A stretch of DNA of 64,000 nucleotides from Chamaelirium japonicum (lineage: Eukaryota; Streptophyta; Magnoliopsida; Liliales; Melanthiaceae): NCBI GenBank assembly GCA_947650365.1, contig OX393550.1, positions 118,434,874 to 118,498,873 on the forward strand. Reading direction: 5' to 3'. The notes under the pieces were generated by a model. The model saw nothing but the letters and a program-made list of their open reading frames with translations. It had not been told where the DNA came from and ran no database searches. Shown here piece by piece: positions 48,776-59,800 of the stretch. Numbering within the stretch: the first letter of the stretch is position 1; each line of letters begins with the position of its first letter. The translations under genes were made by a program, and so were the position numbers.

Positions 48776-50378
48776 AACTCCTTAAACTTATCAAAGGATT
48801 CAGACTTCCGCCGCATTAGGTATATGTATCCAAACCTCGAGTGATCATCCGTGAAGGTGATGAAATGCTCGAAGCCTCCTATGGCACGGACACTTATGGG
48901 CCCATATACATCATTGTATACCAACTCCAATACCTCCTGAGATTTGCTATATTTGGCTAAGAAAGTTCTTTTAGTCATCTTGCCTTCCAGGCTAGACTCA
49001 CACGTTGGTAGGCTTTCTGAAACATCTGGACTTAAAAGTCATACCTTAACCAACTTGTGAATCCTTTCTGAGGCTATGTGTCCAAGTCTTAGATACCAAA
49101 GGAGTGTTGAATTATCTGAGGGATTTTTTTTTTTAGATGAATTAACCACACAGGCTTCAGTTATGTTATCCTGCTTATGATTGGAGTCAATTACATAGAG
49201 ACCATTATGTGTATTTCCCTTACAAACAAAGGAACTATTCAATTTAAAACTAAAAAGCCTTCATTATTCAATAAGGAAATAGAAATTAACTTTTGTCTCA
49301 AGGACGGTACATAAAGTATGTCTCTAAGTAATAAACTTATTCCATCAAGAAACGACAAGACGACATCTCCAACTGCTTCAGCCTCTGTCACGGTCTCAGT
49401 TCTCATGCTCAGGATACTCTCCCCATTACCCAGTTTTCTTGTCTCCTTGAACCCCTGCAAATTATTACAAGCATGGTTAGTGGAACCAGAATCCACAATC
49501 CATGATACTAGAGAACAACCGGATGCTACAAGGGATTCCACTATATGGATTTGAGATATACCTGTCTCAGTCTTCTTGGAAGCCGTGCAGCAGTCACCCT
49601 TCCAGTGCCCCTTCTTATCGCATTGGAATCATTTTTCTTTGGGCTTCGCCGGACCATCCTGCTTAGGAACCTGCAACTGCACCTGACCCATTAATACGGG
49701 CTTCTTAGACTTTCTTTTTTGAAACTTGCTTTTGGCTTTCAGAGAAGACTTATACTCTACGTTCAGGGATTGGGCTCCTGCCTTCATCCCATCCTCTACC
49801 GCCTGGAGCGCCGCTAGGAGCTCTGCGTTAGTCATCTACAACTGGTTAAGGTTAAAGTCGGTAACGAAGCCCTCAAACGTTCCTAACAGAGACGTAAGGA
49901 AAATGTCGGTCTAGATCTCTGCATCCAAGATGACATCGAAGGAACAAAGTTCATTCATATAGCCAAACAATTTCAGCATATGATCCCGAACTAAAGTCCC
50001 CTCTGCCATCTTTATGGACACCAATTTCTTGATGATCAGGTAACGAGTTACATGACTACGACCCTCGAATATTTCCTTTAAATAGAGCATCATGTCTGAA
50101 GCGAAGGCCATGTCTTCGACTTGCTTCTGAAGGACGGTCTGCAAGGATGCCACTATATAGCACTTGCACATCTCATCAGCATCTAGCCAGTCTTTTCATT
50201 CCTTCAACTGGGCCTTAGTAGCACTTGGTCCTGGCATGGCCGGTTGAGGGGTACTTAGGGTAATTGAGTATTTGCCAACCCTTAGGATGAGCATAAGGTT
50301 ATAATTCTAGTCCTCTTAGTTTGGTCCTGTAAATTTATTATCATTAAGGATGGAAGCAAGAGGGTCGAGCTTGATCAT
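48776..50378 (-). pseudogene. Copia E gag, protease and integrase N-terminal half
   Basis: Gag starts at the ATG complementary to 50376-50378 (MIKLDPLASILNDNKFTG). It has the LQTVLQKQVEDMAF and MTNAELLAALQAVEDG segments and a decayed CX2CX4HX4C knuckle near 49600. The protease begins near 49541, with WIVDSGSTNHACNN at about 49465-49500. Integrase begins with HLRLGH-type residues near 49090, has CESSLEGK where the last zinc Cys would be, and VYNDVYGP and FTDDHSRFGYIY near 48830-48920. It is cut by Tat D within KFKEF at 48780. Several in-frame stops. Confidence 0.9.
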
Positions 50379-52195
50379 AATTTCTGTAAACAATGGTTTA
50401 AAACAAAAATTAGGGTCTACTACAATCTATTTTATAGAATTTAAAAATATATAATGTTTACTCCAGCCGCTATGTCTTCACTACCTCAAGTGGAGACATC
50501 CAGGAATCTAAATTCCCTGGGCTCGAGCACTAAGACTATCGGCCTTAAATTAGAGATAGTATTTTGGTGAGAGTATGCAACCACTTCTGCCAACAAGGTG
50601 TTTACGACCCAGTCTTTATCAGAATTACCCATGGCAAACTGAAAGACCTCCCAGTCTTCTTTTGGCCCACTTTATGTGACCCGCCATGCGTAGCAACGGC
50701 GGCTTCACACAAGCTTTCGGATGCTTCCCACAAATCTAGGTGGTGTCGGTAGGGGGGTTCATAGGCTCCCGCGGTGCAGGAAAAAACTGTCACCCACTGC
50801 CACTGGCATCCTCCATGTCCCAAAGGAAACCACTAAGCGAACCAGCATGGAAGAAAACACAGCTCTCAGCCGGTGGAAATATCGAACTACGTACCTCCCA
50901 CCCAGACCCTTAGCCGGTTGATTGTGGAGGCTAGGGGCTCTCCTTTAGAGAGAACCTCTTACACATCCCTTCTTTGTGAGGTTTTATACATATCTAGAAA
51001 GGTCACGACCTCCTAGACCTAGACGCTGGTCTACCGTGCTCCCACTAGAATTATAAACATTCCCACAAAGCATTAGTATCCTTGGAAAATATCATAGTCC
51101 CTACCTTGAATACTCAGCTTTCACCTTCTTGCAAGGATCACATTACATAGATTCCAAGGATCCTGATACTTTACTAGTTTGCCCATAATCCTAAGATCTG
51201 GAGCCTAGCCTAAGGTCAATGTAGAATGGACTCCCACTAGAATAACGTCTCGTTCATAGTTTGATGCCTGATGTCATAGTAGACCTTATCTCATTATAGG
51301 TTTCAATGCTGACCAAATAGGGACATCCGACAACCTTCGCTGGACCTCAACCTAATGGTGGCATAACCAAATCGTGATGAGTTCACACTACCATCAAACG
51401 TCAACTAGAAACGGGTATCACTTAGTGGAATCCTAACCTAACATGGTCACTAGGACCATGTGAGGAAAAGACATCCCACTAGGGTTATCATACTTCTTAT
51501 GGGGACATTAGTTATCACTAAACAAATCTAACACTGCGTCTTTCTCGGCGCACAGTACTTGGCTACCTGAACTATCACAAGGACGGTTATCACCTTTCTT
51601 TTTAGTTAGCCACCGGATTCGCATGTGTTAGAAGCATATAGAGACACCGATGAATCCATAAACTAAGTACTAACCCTATTCTTGATCTAGAGACTAACTT
51701 ACAAGCAAGATAGATAATTAAATTATCATCGGGGTTCTCTAAACACTAAGTAAAGAGAATAACATGCACGTTTTCGCCGGGTCTTTGCACTCCATGGTAC
51801 CGTTTGCCCAAACTGTGCATGTAGCATCATCTCCTTCTTCCTATGATCGAAAAACTAACACGCTCCGAGCAAGTGCTCGTTCGTGTACAATTTCGCTAGA
51901 AAGAAAAGGAAACAATCCTAGAAAACATGGCCAAAGAACCGAGGGTGGTCAACCTCCACCCCCGCCCATCTAGAGCCTTAAAATCCACAAGCTCAATAGT
52001 AATCAATGCAAAAATTAAATCCAAACCCCCGGAGGCATGCAATCACTGATTATTATTCATCACGGCACCTGCAAAGAAACGATATATAGCACAATCCATA
52101 TGCATGATCTAAGCCGAACCCCGACAAAAACATATATCATCATATATTCACATGATGTTTTCATGAATCTATACATGAAATACACACCGAAGCAT
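50379..52195 (-). other. Untranslated leader of copia E
   Basis: Homologous in inverse to the copia C leader at 26840-28783. No coding frame supported. Confidence 0.75.
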
Positions 52196-52207
52196 GCTCT
52201 GATACCA
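52196..52207 (-). promoter_or_regulatory. Copia primer-binding site of element E
   Basis: The minus strand reads TGGTATCAGAGC, intact, two bases from the LTR end at 52210. Confidence 0.95.
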
Positions 52208-52209
52208 AT

Positions 52210-53146
52210 TGTTGGAATTGGATCCTATTATCAGAGTCGCAGCAGAAGCAAAAGATAGATCCGAAGATCTTATGGTGTATGTTTCATTACAATTACTTCT
52301 ACAAAACAATCTACATGCAAATCTATGATCTTAGCATATGTGTGGATACCCTAGAGGTATACTACACTCTACGGAAGCATGCATGCATCTAGTTAGGTGT
52401 TTAGAATCATCATACCTTATGGATCTATGATCCAAATAGAATGGAACGATGATGAACTACACATGAATTGCAAGAGAAGCTATCGGATAACACCTTGTCC
52501 TTTGTGAATGGAGGAATCCTCGAAGTCCTATCTCTGAGTGCAAGGACTACGAGCCGATGGAGGAATTCGTTGCGAAGATAATGGCAAGCCGTGAGATCTC
52601 CTCCTTCTCTTTCTTTCTTCTTCTTTCTCCTTCCTTCCTCCCTCTTCTTCCTTCTTCTTCCTCTTTCTTCCTTGGCCGAAACCACAAAGAGGGAGAGAGG
52701 AAAGGGGGTCGGGTTTTTCTGGAGAGGGCAGAGCTAGGGCCGGCCCCTCCCTCTCTATTTTTCATATAGGGCCGGTCCCCTACTGCTCTACGCAAGCTAG
52801 GGCCAGCCCCATATGGATTAGGATGAGGGGGGTCGGTTTTAGGGTTTTAGAATACCTATCGTGAAACCTGGGCAAAAACGCCCTTCACAAAAAATGAAAC
52901 ACTATAAGAGAGATTGAGTGAGGTGCGTTATTCGGAATCGAGTTCCGTTAGCGCCTATAAGCTTCTGAAATTATTCTGTTGTTTTTAAGATCCATAGTCA
53001 ATATGTTCTGTGCCATATTTTAGTATTCACCAAAATACCCCTATGTCCCCTAACACATGTGAATTAGGTTCTTAGGCTCCGGGCTTATGCTCCATCGTGC
53101 TACTTCGCATCCAACGTATCCAACCAGGTCAGGGAACAATTCCTAT
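52210..53146 (-). repeat. 5' LTR of copia E, U5-side 937 bp (inverted, truncated)
   Basis: Matches 32100 to about 33010. It breaks off after CAATTCCTAT, where the intact LTR continues ACGCAATAAC. Confidence 0.9.
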
Positions 53147-53913
53147 CTTAAAATAAGCAAAATAATTCCAGGAGCTCATAGGCACTGACAGAACTCGATT
53201 CCGAGTAGCACACCTCACGCAATCTCTCTTACAATGTTTCACTTTTCGTGAAGGGTGTTTTCATCCAGGCTTCACGATAGCTAAGTAGAAACCCTAACCC
53301 CCCCCCCCCTCATCCTAATCACTAGGGGGCTGACCCTAGCTTGCGTATGTGAGTTGGGGTCGGCCCTATAAAGGGATTGGAGTGAGAGGGGGCCGGCCCT
53401 AGGGTGCTCCCCTCTCCAGAAAACCCGACCCCCTCTCTCTTCTCCCCTTTTTGTGGTTTTGGCCAAGAAAGAAAGAGGAAGAATAAGGAGGAAGGAAGGA
53501 GAAGGAATAAGAGAGAATGAGGAGATCTCGTGGCTCGTCGTCGTCTTCGGAACGAATTCCTCCGTTGACTCGTAGTCCTTGCACTCAGAGATAGGACTTC
53601 GAGGATTCCTCCATTCGCAAAGGACAAGGTGCCATCCGACAGCTTCCCTTGTGATTCACGTGAGGTTCATCATCGTTCCGTTCTTTTCGGATCATAGATC
53701 CACAAGATATAATGATTCTAAACACCTAACTAGATGCATACATGTCTTCCATAGATCGTAGTATGCCTCTAGGGTGTCCGCACATATGCTAAGATCATAG
53801 ATTTGCATGTAGATTGTTTTGTAGAATTAATTGTAATGAAACATACACCGTAAGATCTTCGGATCTTTCTTTTGCTTCTGCTGCGACTCTGATAATAGGA
53901 TCCAATTCCAACA
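53145..53913 (+). repeat. 3' LTR of copia C, U5-side 769 bp
   Basis: Matches 26043-26825 from ATC(C/T)TAAAAT onward to CCAATTCCAACA. It is joined head to head to the inverted copia E LTR with about two bases of overlap. Confidence 0.9.
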
Positions 53914-53985
53914 TAATTATCTTCTTATGTCTCTTCTGTCATATGCCCTCTTGATTTTTATTTATAATTGGTCACATGAGCTACT
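53914..53985 (-). pseudogene. Tat G integrase fragment (right half)
   Basis: The minus strand gives VTNYK, then after a one-base loss IKRAYDRRDIRR, matching VAKYQQKIKRAYDQKVYKR of Tat D. It continues across copia C at 24876. Confidence 0.7.
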
Positions 53986-54090
53986 GCCTTTGAAAGGGCA
54001 TAACCGATTTTGCTTCGAGCTTCCGATTTGAACGGGTAGAATCAAAGTCTTTGGCTGATCTGGATTGCGAGGAGCCTTTAGGTGCCTTAA
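53985..54090. repeat. Lone, misplaced unit of the 106-bp array
   Basis: CTTTGAAAGGGCATAACCGATT through GATCTGGATTGCGAGGAGCC matches a unit of 22960-24690. It lies upstream of the Tat G integrase end in element sense, opposite to the main array, which points to a rearrangement in G. Confidence 0.7.
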
Positions 54091-54329
54091 ACAGGCAGAA
54101 TAGAATTTCCAGAGACTTCAACTATGAGAAAAAAATATATTTTATTGATAACCAAAACTCACGGTTATAATTTTTTAGAGGTTGCCCGACAGACGTTATA
54201 AATCCGCCTTTTTAGATGCTTATCCACTTTACAGAAGGGTGCTTGCTGATACTGGTATACATGACCACCGTTTGCTTTTGCATCCACGTATCATGTTGAC
54301 ACCATCCTTTACTGATACTGTTTTTCCTT
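54091..54329. other. Junction sequence between the array unit and Tat G gag
   Basis: No recognised domain. RT and RNase H of G would belong between gag and integrase but are absent here. Confidence 0.4.
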
Positions 54330-55295
54330 CTCCTAGCCTGGTTTCTTATTATAGAGGTAGCCCTCGAGTCGCCCTTCTTGGACTAGGTCTTCGATATGGT
54401 CCTTCAGTCGCCAGCAGGTTAAAGTCAGGTGCCCGTGGCTACAATGGAATTCATAGTAGACCATAGTGTCCTTGGTCTACTCCGAGTTTGGAGGAAGACG
54501 TTGCAGCCAATTGTAGAATGGCTCATTCTGTATATAGGCGAATATATCTTCGATCAAGGTGTTCATCTTGGTGAACACTCTCTGCTCCCTTGGAGCTTTC
54601 CTTTTCCCTGCCGGAGGGGCTTTCAGTTCTTTATTCCATCTCTTGGCTAGCCCCTTCTGGTCAGACGTAGCGTTGGCATGCTTCTTATAGCGTGCATCCT
54701 TTGAGGCGTCATCTGCCTTCTTGTGTCAAGAGTTGCGAGGTTTGCATGGATTGCGCAACCTTCTGGCCCGCTAATTGTTCTCTACCTCCATCACCTATTG
54801 TACATGTTTGAATATCGCCTCCAAGGAGCTGGGAGGATGCCGGATGAAGTAGGTATAGACGTGGAGCTCTAGCCAGATGGTATTCTGGAATGTCAGCATG
54901 ATGGCCTCCTCATTTTAGGATCGACCAGTGAGTTCAGAATTCTCATTTTGAAACCTTGTTTTGAAGCTCTTTAGGGACTCGTCGGAGCCCATCTTTAGCC
55001 GGTAAAGAGTGTCTAACTTCTTTTCCGGCTCTAGGTTCAACCGATAGTGATCTATGAAGAGTTCCGCCAACTCCTCAAATGTGGCTATCATTCCGGTAGG
55101 CAGAGTGTAGTACCAGTCGAGGGTAGATCCCTCGAGGCTTTCTTTGAATATACGGCAAATAGCATGGTTCTCGTACTCGTATGGCATCATGGCTTGCTTG
55201 AAGGCCAGGATATGGAGAGCATGGTCTTCCTTAATGCAATTAAACTTTGGCAGGCTCAGTGTTCACCACCCCACAGGAAATGAAGTTGCGAGTAC
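54330..55295 (-). pseudogene. Tat G gag, C-terminal two thirds
   Basis: From 55295 leftward: TSFPVGW, stop, TLSLPKFNCIKEDHALHIL, then MMPYEYENHAICRIF, LYRLKMGSDESLKSF, FIRHPPSSLEAIF and the knuckle region (EFHCSHGHLTLTC, first Cys lost), then LKDHIEDLVQEGRLEGYL near 54340. It parallels the Tat D gag closely, so G is a Tat element of the same group. Stops, for example at 54914, inactivate it. The upstream part continues at 63885 beyond copy B. Confidence 0.9.
55291..55295. repeat. Left target-site duplication of family I copy B
   Basis: AGTAC, repeated exactly at 63885-63889. Removing 55296-63889 restores the gag frame SAGPLHPE|VLATSFPVGW. Confidence 0.93.
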
Positions 55296-55577
55296 TGATG
55301 AGCGTCACTTTGCTACGTAAAACTTTCATAATACACGTAAACTGCATGAGTTTCTTTGCACCATGATATAGTAGACTCTCATACAAACCCGACGGCATAT
55401 GGGTTCGCTCTCATACACATCATGCATGATAGTTATCTTGTCTGATAATCCAAATTATTTCTTTCATCGATAATCGCATATTGGAATCTTATGGACGTCA
55501 TTTCATGTGTGATTTTCAGGGAATTGATCCGGTTGTCGATGCAGTCAGCTCAAGGACTTCATGACCAAGCCGTGGAT
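55296..55577 (+). repeat. Inverted U3 fragment (282 bp) at the left end of copy B
   Basis: Begins TGATGAGCGTC like a family I LTR. It lacks the next ~43 bp by deletion between two AGCGTC words, then matches the copy B U3 almost exactly to GATGCAGTCAG. After that it follows the copy A version (CTCAAGGACTTCATGACCAA) to GTGGAT. Confidence 0.85.
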
Positions 55578-55585
55578 CAAAAACT
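55578..55585 (-). other. Retained LTR-to-primer-site spacer at the copy B U5 end
   Basis: The minus strand reads AGTTTTTG immediately past the U5 end CATCA. This equals the six-base spacer plus TG that follows the 5' LTR at 61504-61511. A normal 3' LTR would be followed by flanking DNA. Confidence 0.75.
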
Positions 55586-57956
55586 TGATGCGATCTAAAC
55601 TAATCCTAAATTAAGGGCTAATTTGATCTAAATTATAACTCGCAAGTGCACGAATCGCTTTGTAGGAGCGGTACGTATTACGAGGTCGATCCCACAGGGA
55701 TTGCTAATGAGGAAACTATCTAATCTAAGGTTATTAATCTATCTACCTAAGTTGCTTAATGAGCAATATTGTTGATTTGATTCGATGAGATTGTGAAAAA
55801 GTAAACTAATCAAGATTAAAGCATGCAGATTAACTAATTAAGGTAGTGCGGTGCAGTGTGGAAGTTCAGATATGGATGCGATATTCTAAGCCCTAGAATC
55901 CGCACAAGTAGCAATCTAAATTGTATTTTTATATGATTTCCAGGATTCTCACGGAGATTCGAAGTCAATCTATCCCCGCGGAAGGTATTCAATAAGAAGC
56001 ACAATTAGGGTGAACTAATGTAGCGATCTTTCTCGCTTCATAGGAATAAGATGGAATACTTCTCTGTAAAATTCGTAGTGATAACAAAAGCCAAGACTAT
56101 GTAATAATTCCCCGTAAAACTTTCCGTAATAACGAAGAATAAAACTATGAAATCGACTTCTGTAAAACCCTGATAATAACGGAGAATAAATCGGACTTAC
56201 TGTATGCAATTCCTATCAAGGTTTCATGAGATAAATAAGATCACAATATTTCATTGAACGAACGGAAATATAGAAATAACATAAAAACAGAGTTTAGATC
56301 TGACTACAGGGTTTCATCCAGGTCTTAGAATATGGTGGTTAGCCACGGATGGCCATGCGAGCGCTGATGGCGGATGCTCCTTTGAAGATGACGAACCCGG
56401 CGATGATTGCGTAACCGACGAAGATGGTACGGGTTGTAGATGAACGATGGTAGTGTATGGTCGTGAGAGCTAGGGTTTAGTCGTAGGTGGAAGGTGGTGG
56501 CCGGTGGATGTGGAAGATGATGGTTTGTATTCGGTGGTAGATGGCAGAGGTTCTTCGGATCGGTCCTAAGTTCCGGGGGTAATGAAGATGGAGATGATGA
56601 TAGGTTCGGGTATGTGGTTAGATGGCCCCTCCCCTCGGTTCGTCGGTTGGGGTATTATATAGAGAGAGGTCCGGACGTATGAGGTGATAGCCCGAGAGGG
56701 GACGTGCATGGCTGGGTTTCTCAGTTTAGAGAGATAGAGAGGGATATCTAGAGAGATATAGAGAGAGAAAATCAAGGAAAGAGAGATAAGATCGGTGCAG
56801 AAGAGAGAGAAGATCGGTGCAGACCGATCGGGTCGAGGATGAGAGAGGTGTGCGGTTGGGTTAGAGAGAGAAACGTTCGCCATCTTTGTAGGAGGAGAGA
56901 GAGAGAAGTTCGGGTAGAGAGAGATGTGCGGTGGATTGGTTTTAGGAAAGAGAGAGTTATTCGGCTGGGGGGGTACTCGGGCTGCTGGGTTCGGTGATTT
57001 AGTGGGAAAGAGAGGGAGAGCTTTGATGGGATCCGGTTACAGCTGGGCCTGCATGCCATCGGACGGCTGTGATGCTGGGAAGGAGACGTGGATCCGGAGC
57101 TGAGCTGCTGGGGTTTTAAAAGGGTGAAAATCTGGGCCGCTGCATGCATGGGTTTTTAAGGATCGGGTGGCTGTGATGGTAGGACTGCGGACGGCTGGAA
57201 TTAAGTGGGAATGAGAGGTGGGTGCAATGGGGTTTTGATCAGGAACTGCGGATAGAGCTCGGGTGCCAGGGACGGCTGCGTACATGTGTGCATGGGTGCA
57301 TTATGGCGAGTTGTTTGAAGACACGGACGGCTGCGATTGCATCGGCGAGAGATGAATGCATGGGTTTTTATGTTGGGACCGAACGGGATTCAAGGGCTGC
57401 ATGCATAGGTTTTTAAATCGGATGGTTGGGGTTTGATGGAATGACGTGCATGGGTAATGCATGCATGGGATTGTTGGATCGGACGACGGTGATTAATGAG
57501 ATGAAAGGCTGGGTGCAACGGGGTCACGTGGAAAGCTTGGTCACCCACTTATCATCATCCGCATTCATCATCGGTCCTTCAGAATTGTTCGCATACGGCC
57601 TGCACAACTTCCATCGCATTGCCGTGAGAATATCCATTGCTTGATCATACCGCTCTTGAACTGACTGCATCGACAACCGGATCAATTCCCTGAAAATCAC
57701 ACATGAAATGACGTCCATAAGATTCCAATATGCGATTATCGATGAAAGAAATAATTTGGATTATCAGACAAGATAACTATCATGCATGATGTGTATGAGA
57801 GCGAACCCATATGCCGTCGGGTTCGTATGAGAGTTTACTATATCATGGTGCAAAGAAACTCATGCAGTTTACGTGTATTATGAAAGTTTTACGTAGCAAA
57901 GTGACGCTATGTGCATGATAAAGACAGGATAATTCGCACCAAATGGACGCTCATCA
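55586..57956 (-). repeat. 3' LTR of copy B (2371 bp)
   Basis: TGATGCGATC (inverted U5) to GCTCATCA (inverted U3). About nine substitutions and one 2-bp indel against 61512-63884. It contains GA-rich tracts (56690-56960) and repeated CATGCATGGGTTTTTA / CGGACGGCTG modules (57060-57490). Confidence 0.95.
56653..56661 (-). promoter_or_regulatory. TATA box candidate, copy B 3' LTR
   Basis: The minus strand reads TATATAATA. It is identical at 62579-62587 in the 5' LTR. Confidence 0.5.
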
Positions 57957-57969
57957 CACCCCCAAACTT
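57957..57969 (-). promoter_or_regulatory. 3' polypurine tract of copy B
   Basis: The minus strand reads AAGTTTGGGGGTG right before the LTR TGATGAGC. Confidence 0.9.
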
Positions 57970-59560
57970 AAATCTTGCTCGTCCTCGAGTAAGAAAAGAA
58001 AAATAAACAAAGTAAATGACAAAATAAAAACTCCTAACTCACTTTCGCAGGAATCGCGATTGCACTTAGCATGTGCAACAAGCCATTAAACCCCTAGGTT
58101 ACCCCAGTGGACGAGTTTTGTCTCGTGAAGGTTTGCAGTGAATCTACCCACAAAATTCAAACTTTTTTTTTTTTGTTTTTTTTTTTGAAAATATAAATAA
58201 GAAATAAGAAAATTCGGTTTCGTAGAATAATTAAAAAGTACTCAAAAATAGAATTTCTAAGGCACAAGACTCACAAGGTATCTAGCCCAAGCTTCGGCTT
58301 TCGAAGTAAGCACTTTAGGTTCTAACTATTAGTTTCCCATTAGAAAAGATCAAGGTCAACTATGCTCGAGTGCACGGTGCTGTCTGGGCAAAACACAACT
58401 GGGGGTTTGGTTCTCTACATTCATATCATTCTAACAGTCTCCTAGAACGGTCAAAGTCGACCTTAGAACCTGAGTCAAAACCAGCTAATCTAGACAGGCT
58501 AGTGAGAGTTGTGGATATTCACCTTAATACCTTTCGGCTTTATATGTGATATTCCAGTTTCCCCACATTATTTATAGCGACGGCTTTCACACTATTTTCC
58601 TTTTTCTTTTTCTTTCCTTTTTTTTTTTTTTTCGGTCTCATTTTTTTTCTGGATCTAATTATATATCCCTTCCTAACTTGTACCATGCTAGCTGCACTCT
58701 ATGCCCATGACACGCTGTCAACGCTCTCATGAGTTAGGTAGCCATCCTCATGTTGCCTTTATATTTGATTCACTCTGCATCCATAGGATCATTCTCATAA
58801 CCCTATCGACCAGGCTTCACTCATACTAGGGCATACAGGTTAAGACTTTTATATAATTAGGTCCTAGACCATGCTAATAGGTAGCCCTTTTCGCTATACC
58901 TTAGAATTCACTGGTCGCTTTTCTAATGATATATTTTTTTCAGACCAAGTGAACCAGATCCGCATGGTTCATCAGGACTCTAGTTAACTATTAGGCCGAT
59001 ATGAAAGCTTTGAATCTAGACCCTAGAGGTGTAAGCCAGATGTGAAGTGAAAAGTCAAGTCTAGTTTGTTTTGACAATCTCTAAAAGGTTACTAAGGGTC
59101 AGAACCATATTAGACATACTTTTTCTAGCTACTCCTTGGACTCTATACCTTGATTATCAAGTACCTTATAGTCCTATTCGAGTACGATAAAATTATATTA
59201 CAAAACCTGAAATAAAGATAAAATATATATAGATATATATAAATTTTTTTTTTTCGAAAAGAACGAAAGGGACGGCAAAAGTAATACGATAAGAAAATAA
59301 AATAAGAAAAAAAAAATAAAAACATGCAAATACAAATTCCTATAGATTTCTATACGGACGCTGTAGTTTTAGTAGGGGACTACAGACTAGACACACATAC
59401 ATGAAGATGTATGTGCCGAGCTGTCCCACTACAGCGTGAGTTGATGCATTATTATTAAAAAAACAATTTTTTTTTTTGGTTTTTTTTTTTTTAATTCAAA
59501 ATAAGAATAAAAAAAATTTGTAGAAATTAGATGCATACAGGATTTTACAAAAATGTATAT
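57970..59560 (-). other. Non-coding interior of copy B
   Basis: Collinear with 2670-4273 of copy A. It holds the conserved hairpin at 59358-59437 and homopolymer A/T runs. Confidence 0.75.
59358..59437 (-). other. Conserved hairpin, copy B
   Basis: The outer 10-bp stem ACGCTGTAGT/ACTACAGCGT and the GGGAC/GTCCC stem are unchanged from copy A. The apical stem is CACATACAT/ATGTATGTG. Confidence 0.65.
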
Positions 59561-59575
59561 CACACCCCCAAACTT
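59561..59575 (-). promoter_or_regulatory. Internal polypurine tract, copy B
   Basis: The minus strand reads AAGTTTGGGGGTGTG, followed by ATATACAT. Same place as 2655-2669 in copy A. Confidence 0.7.
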
Positions 59576-59800
59576 AAATTAGACATTGTCCTCAATGTAT
59601 GAATTATATATGCTCAGGAATGAGATAATAGCATTATATGAAAGCATTTTTGAAGGACATATATATAAAATGAAAGTATGAAGTTTTAAGGATGGATAAT
59701 ACCTTAAAAGTGCTTTGTATGATAGCTTCCTGCAAAATGTCAGTGCCATAAAGAAAAAAAAAACAAAGCGACTAAACAGACTAATAAAGAGGAGCAGATG

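Larger units (their letters stand above)
32100..53146 (-). mobile_element. Ty1/copia element E, minus strand, carrying nested Tat D
   Basis: The left end is a complete inverted LTR starting exactly at TGTTGGAATTGG inside C's RNase H. The interior reads RNase H, RT, integrase, protease, gag and leader on the minus strand, to a primer site at 52196-52207 and an LTR at 52210. That LTR is cut at about 53146, where it fuses to a plus-strand fragment of C's LTR. Tat D (36364-48775) splits the integrase. The duplication expected on the right (TACTC, from 32095-32099) is gone with the deletion. Its two LTRs look roughly 10% different by eye, so it is old. Confidence 0.85.
24877..53913 (+). mobile_element. 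Ty1/copia element C, broken by nested copia E and by a deletion
   Basis: Starts with a full plus-strand LTR (24877-26825), primer site and gag-pol up to 32099. There the minus-strand copia E begins exactly at its LTR terminus. The right end is the distal 769 bp of a plus-strand LTR (53145-53913). Both plus LTRs share sub-family features, for example the CCCTATAAAG and GGGGGCCGGCCCTAGGG blocks, that both LTRs of E lack. So they are a pair from one element and E is a later insertion. The rest of C's RNase H and the U3 side of its 3' LTR were lost in a deletion. Confidence 0.8.

Noticed and set aside
24877-53913. Interpretation of C plus E as one inverted-dimer cDNA insertion
   Set aside because: Both plus LTRs share sub-family blocks absent from both minus LTRs, and E begins precisely at an LTR terminus. 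Nested insertion followed by deletion explains this better.
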